A stretch of 64,000 nucleotides of DNA, taken from assembly GCA_017406005.1 (NCBI GenBank), contig JAFQZI010000069.1, positions 86,176 through 150,175 on the forward strand, given 5' to 3'. The DNA comes from Oscillospiraceae bacterium. GTDB lineage: Bacteria; Bacillota; Clostridia; Oscillospirales; Oscillospiraceae. Positions within the stretch are counted from its first letter, which is position 1; each line of letters starts with the position of its first letter. The position numbers and the translations under genes were made by a program. Below the pieces are notes generated by a model. The model was not told the origin of the DNA. It saw only the letters and a list, made by a program, of their open reading frames with translations, and did no database searches. Positions 63,747 through 64,000 of this stretch are shown in pieces.

Positions 63747-63838
63747 GCAGTAGTACCCAAGAGGCCGAAGGGGCTCCCCTGCTAAGGGAGTAGGTGTGTA
63801 AAAAGCACGCGAGAGTTCAAATCTCTCCTACTGCGCCA
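63747..63838 (+). tRNA. tRNA-Ser (GCT anticodon)
   Basis: Acceptor arms GCAGTAG / CTACTGC, anticodon arm CTCCC-CTGCTAA-GGGAG with anticodon GCT, the long variable arm of class II tRNAs (TAGGTGTGTAAAAAGCACGC) and T arm GAGAG-TTCAAAT-CTCTC. The 3' CCA is encoded. It reads AGC/AGU codons. Confidence 0.96.
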
Positions 63839-63884
63839 AAAGTTCTCGAAATTGCCAAAAAATGACAAAATCGAGAACTTTTTT
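63839..63884 (+). terminator. Terminator after tRNA-Ser
   Basis: AAAGTTCTCGA (63839-63849) pairs with TCGAGAACTTT (63871-63881) and is followed by TTT. The remaining 116 bp to the window end hold no gene I can support. Confidence 0.8.
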
Positions 63885-64000
63885 ATAAGTTTTTTCACTT
63901 TACTGTATTTCAGCGTTTTCACCGGAAAATGGTAAAAGATGACGTATAAGAATTCGGGGTTTATTAAAACAAAGGCTGCTATCGAACGCATAGGGAAACA

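Noticed and set aside
63747-63838. tRNA-Ser considered as an attachment site of an integrated element
   Set aside because: No duplicated 3' end of the tRNA and no integrase is visible, but the window ends only 160 bp later, so the right side cannot be judged.
63782-63991. 69-codon minus-strand frame containing RRDLNSR
   Set aside because: This is the common spurious frame antisense to a tRNA gene.

Overview
The window reads as chromosomal DNA of an anaerobic, probably gut-associated member of the Firmicutes (Clostridia-like). The evidence is a CIRCE-controlled groES-groEL pair, strong AGGAGG ribosome binding sites, sigma-A type promoters with 16-18 bp spacers, GTG/TTG starts, Gram-positive surface proteins with a sorting signal, and an Mrp/Mbh-type antiporter operon. 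The genus cannot be fixed from the sequence alone.

Layout. 1-2.1 kb: a non-ribosomal peptide synthetase (adenylation, carrier, start of a condensation domain) running off the left edge. 2.2-6 kb: an accessory island with a Fic protein, a phd-doc toxin-antitoxin pair and an AAA/DUF4143 ATPase, separated by copies of a hairpin-rich intergenic repeat. 6-10.3 kb: a giant secreted repeat protein. 10.4-13.5 kb: a compact XRE regulator plus PrimPol/SF3-helicase cassette with four copies of a palindromic operator and a nest of inverted repeats downstream that looks like a replication origin. 13.6-17.7 kb: divergent alpha-galactosidase and oligo-1,6-glucosidase genes sharing a palindrome. 17.8-29.7 kb: mainly housekeeping and small genes (zinc-ribbon membrane protein, P-loop/CYTH protein, a metal-sensor operon ending in a glycosyltransferase, cstA, a THUMP RNA methyltransferase, a lipid kinase, groESL, a Nudix hydrolase). 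29.8-33.5 kb: a YhaM-like nuclease and a surface protein. 33.6-42.9 kb: a ten-gene Mrp/Mbh-like cation/proton antiporter operon with four antiporter-type subunits. 43.1-51 kb: a duplicated-domain secreted protein whose start codon looks broken, then a two-gene signalling operon (REC-GGDEF-EAL-TM-GGDEF protein and hybrid histidine kinase). 51.1-57.5 kb: a lipid-related pair (YhhN, diacylglycerol-kinase family), two small exported proteins, a PI-PLC-like protein lacking a catalytic histidine, and a glycogen branching enzyme with a Lys/Ala-rich tail. 57.8-61.1 kb: a second surface protein with the same C-terminal module as the one at 30.8 kb. 61.4-64 kb: a small acidic protein, convergent overlapping mutY and exoA, and tRNA-Ser(GCT).

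Connections. Raffinose-type and isomaltose-type sugars are handled by the divergent glycosidases, and glycogen by the branching enzyme with a 15-bp palindrome over its promoter. The Mrp-like complex couples cation and proton gradients. The c-di-GMP/hybrid kinase operon and several exported proteins suggest an environment-sensing, surface-active cell. The most unusual unit is the XRE-PrimPol-helicase cassette: it has its own regulatory circuit and a putative origin but no visible integrase or capsid gene.
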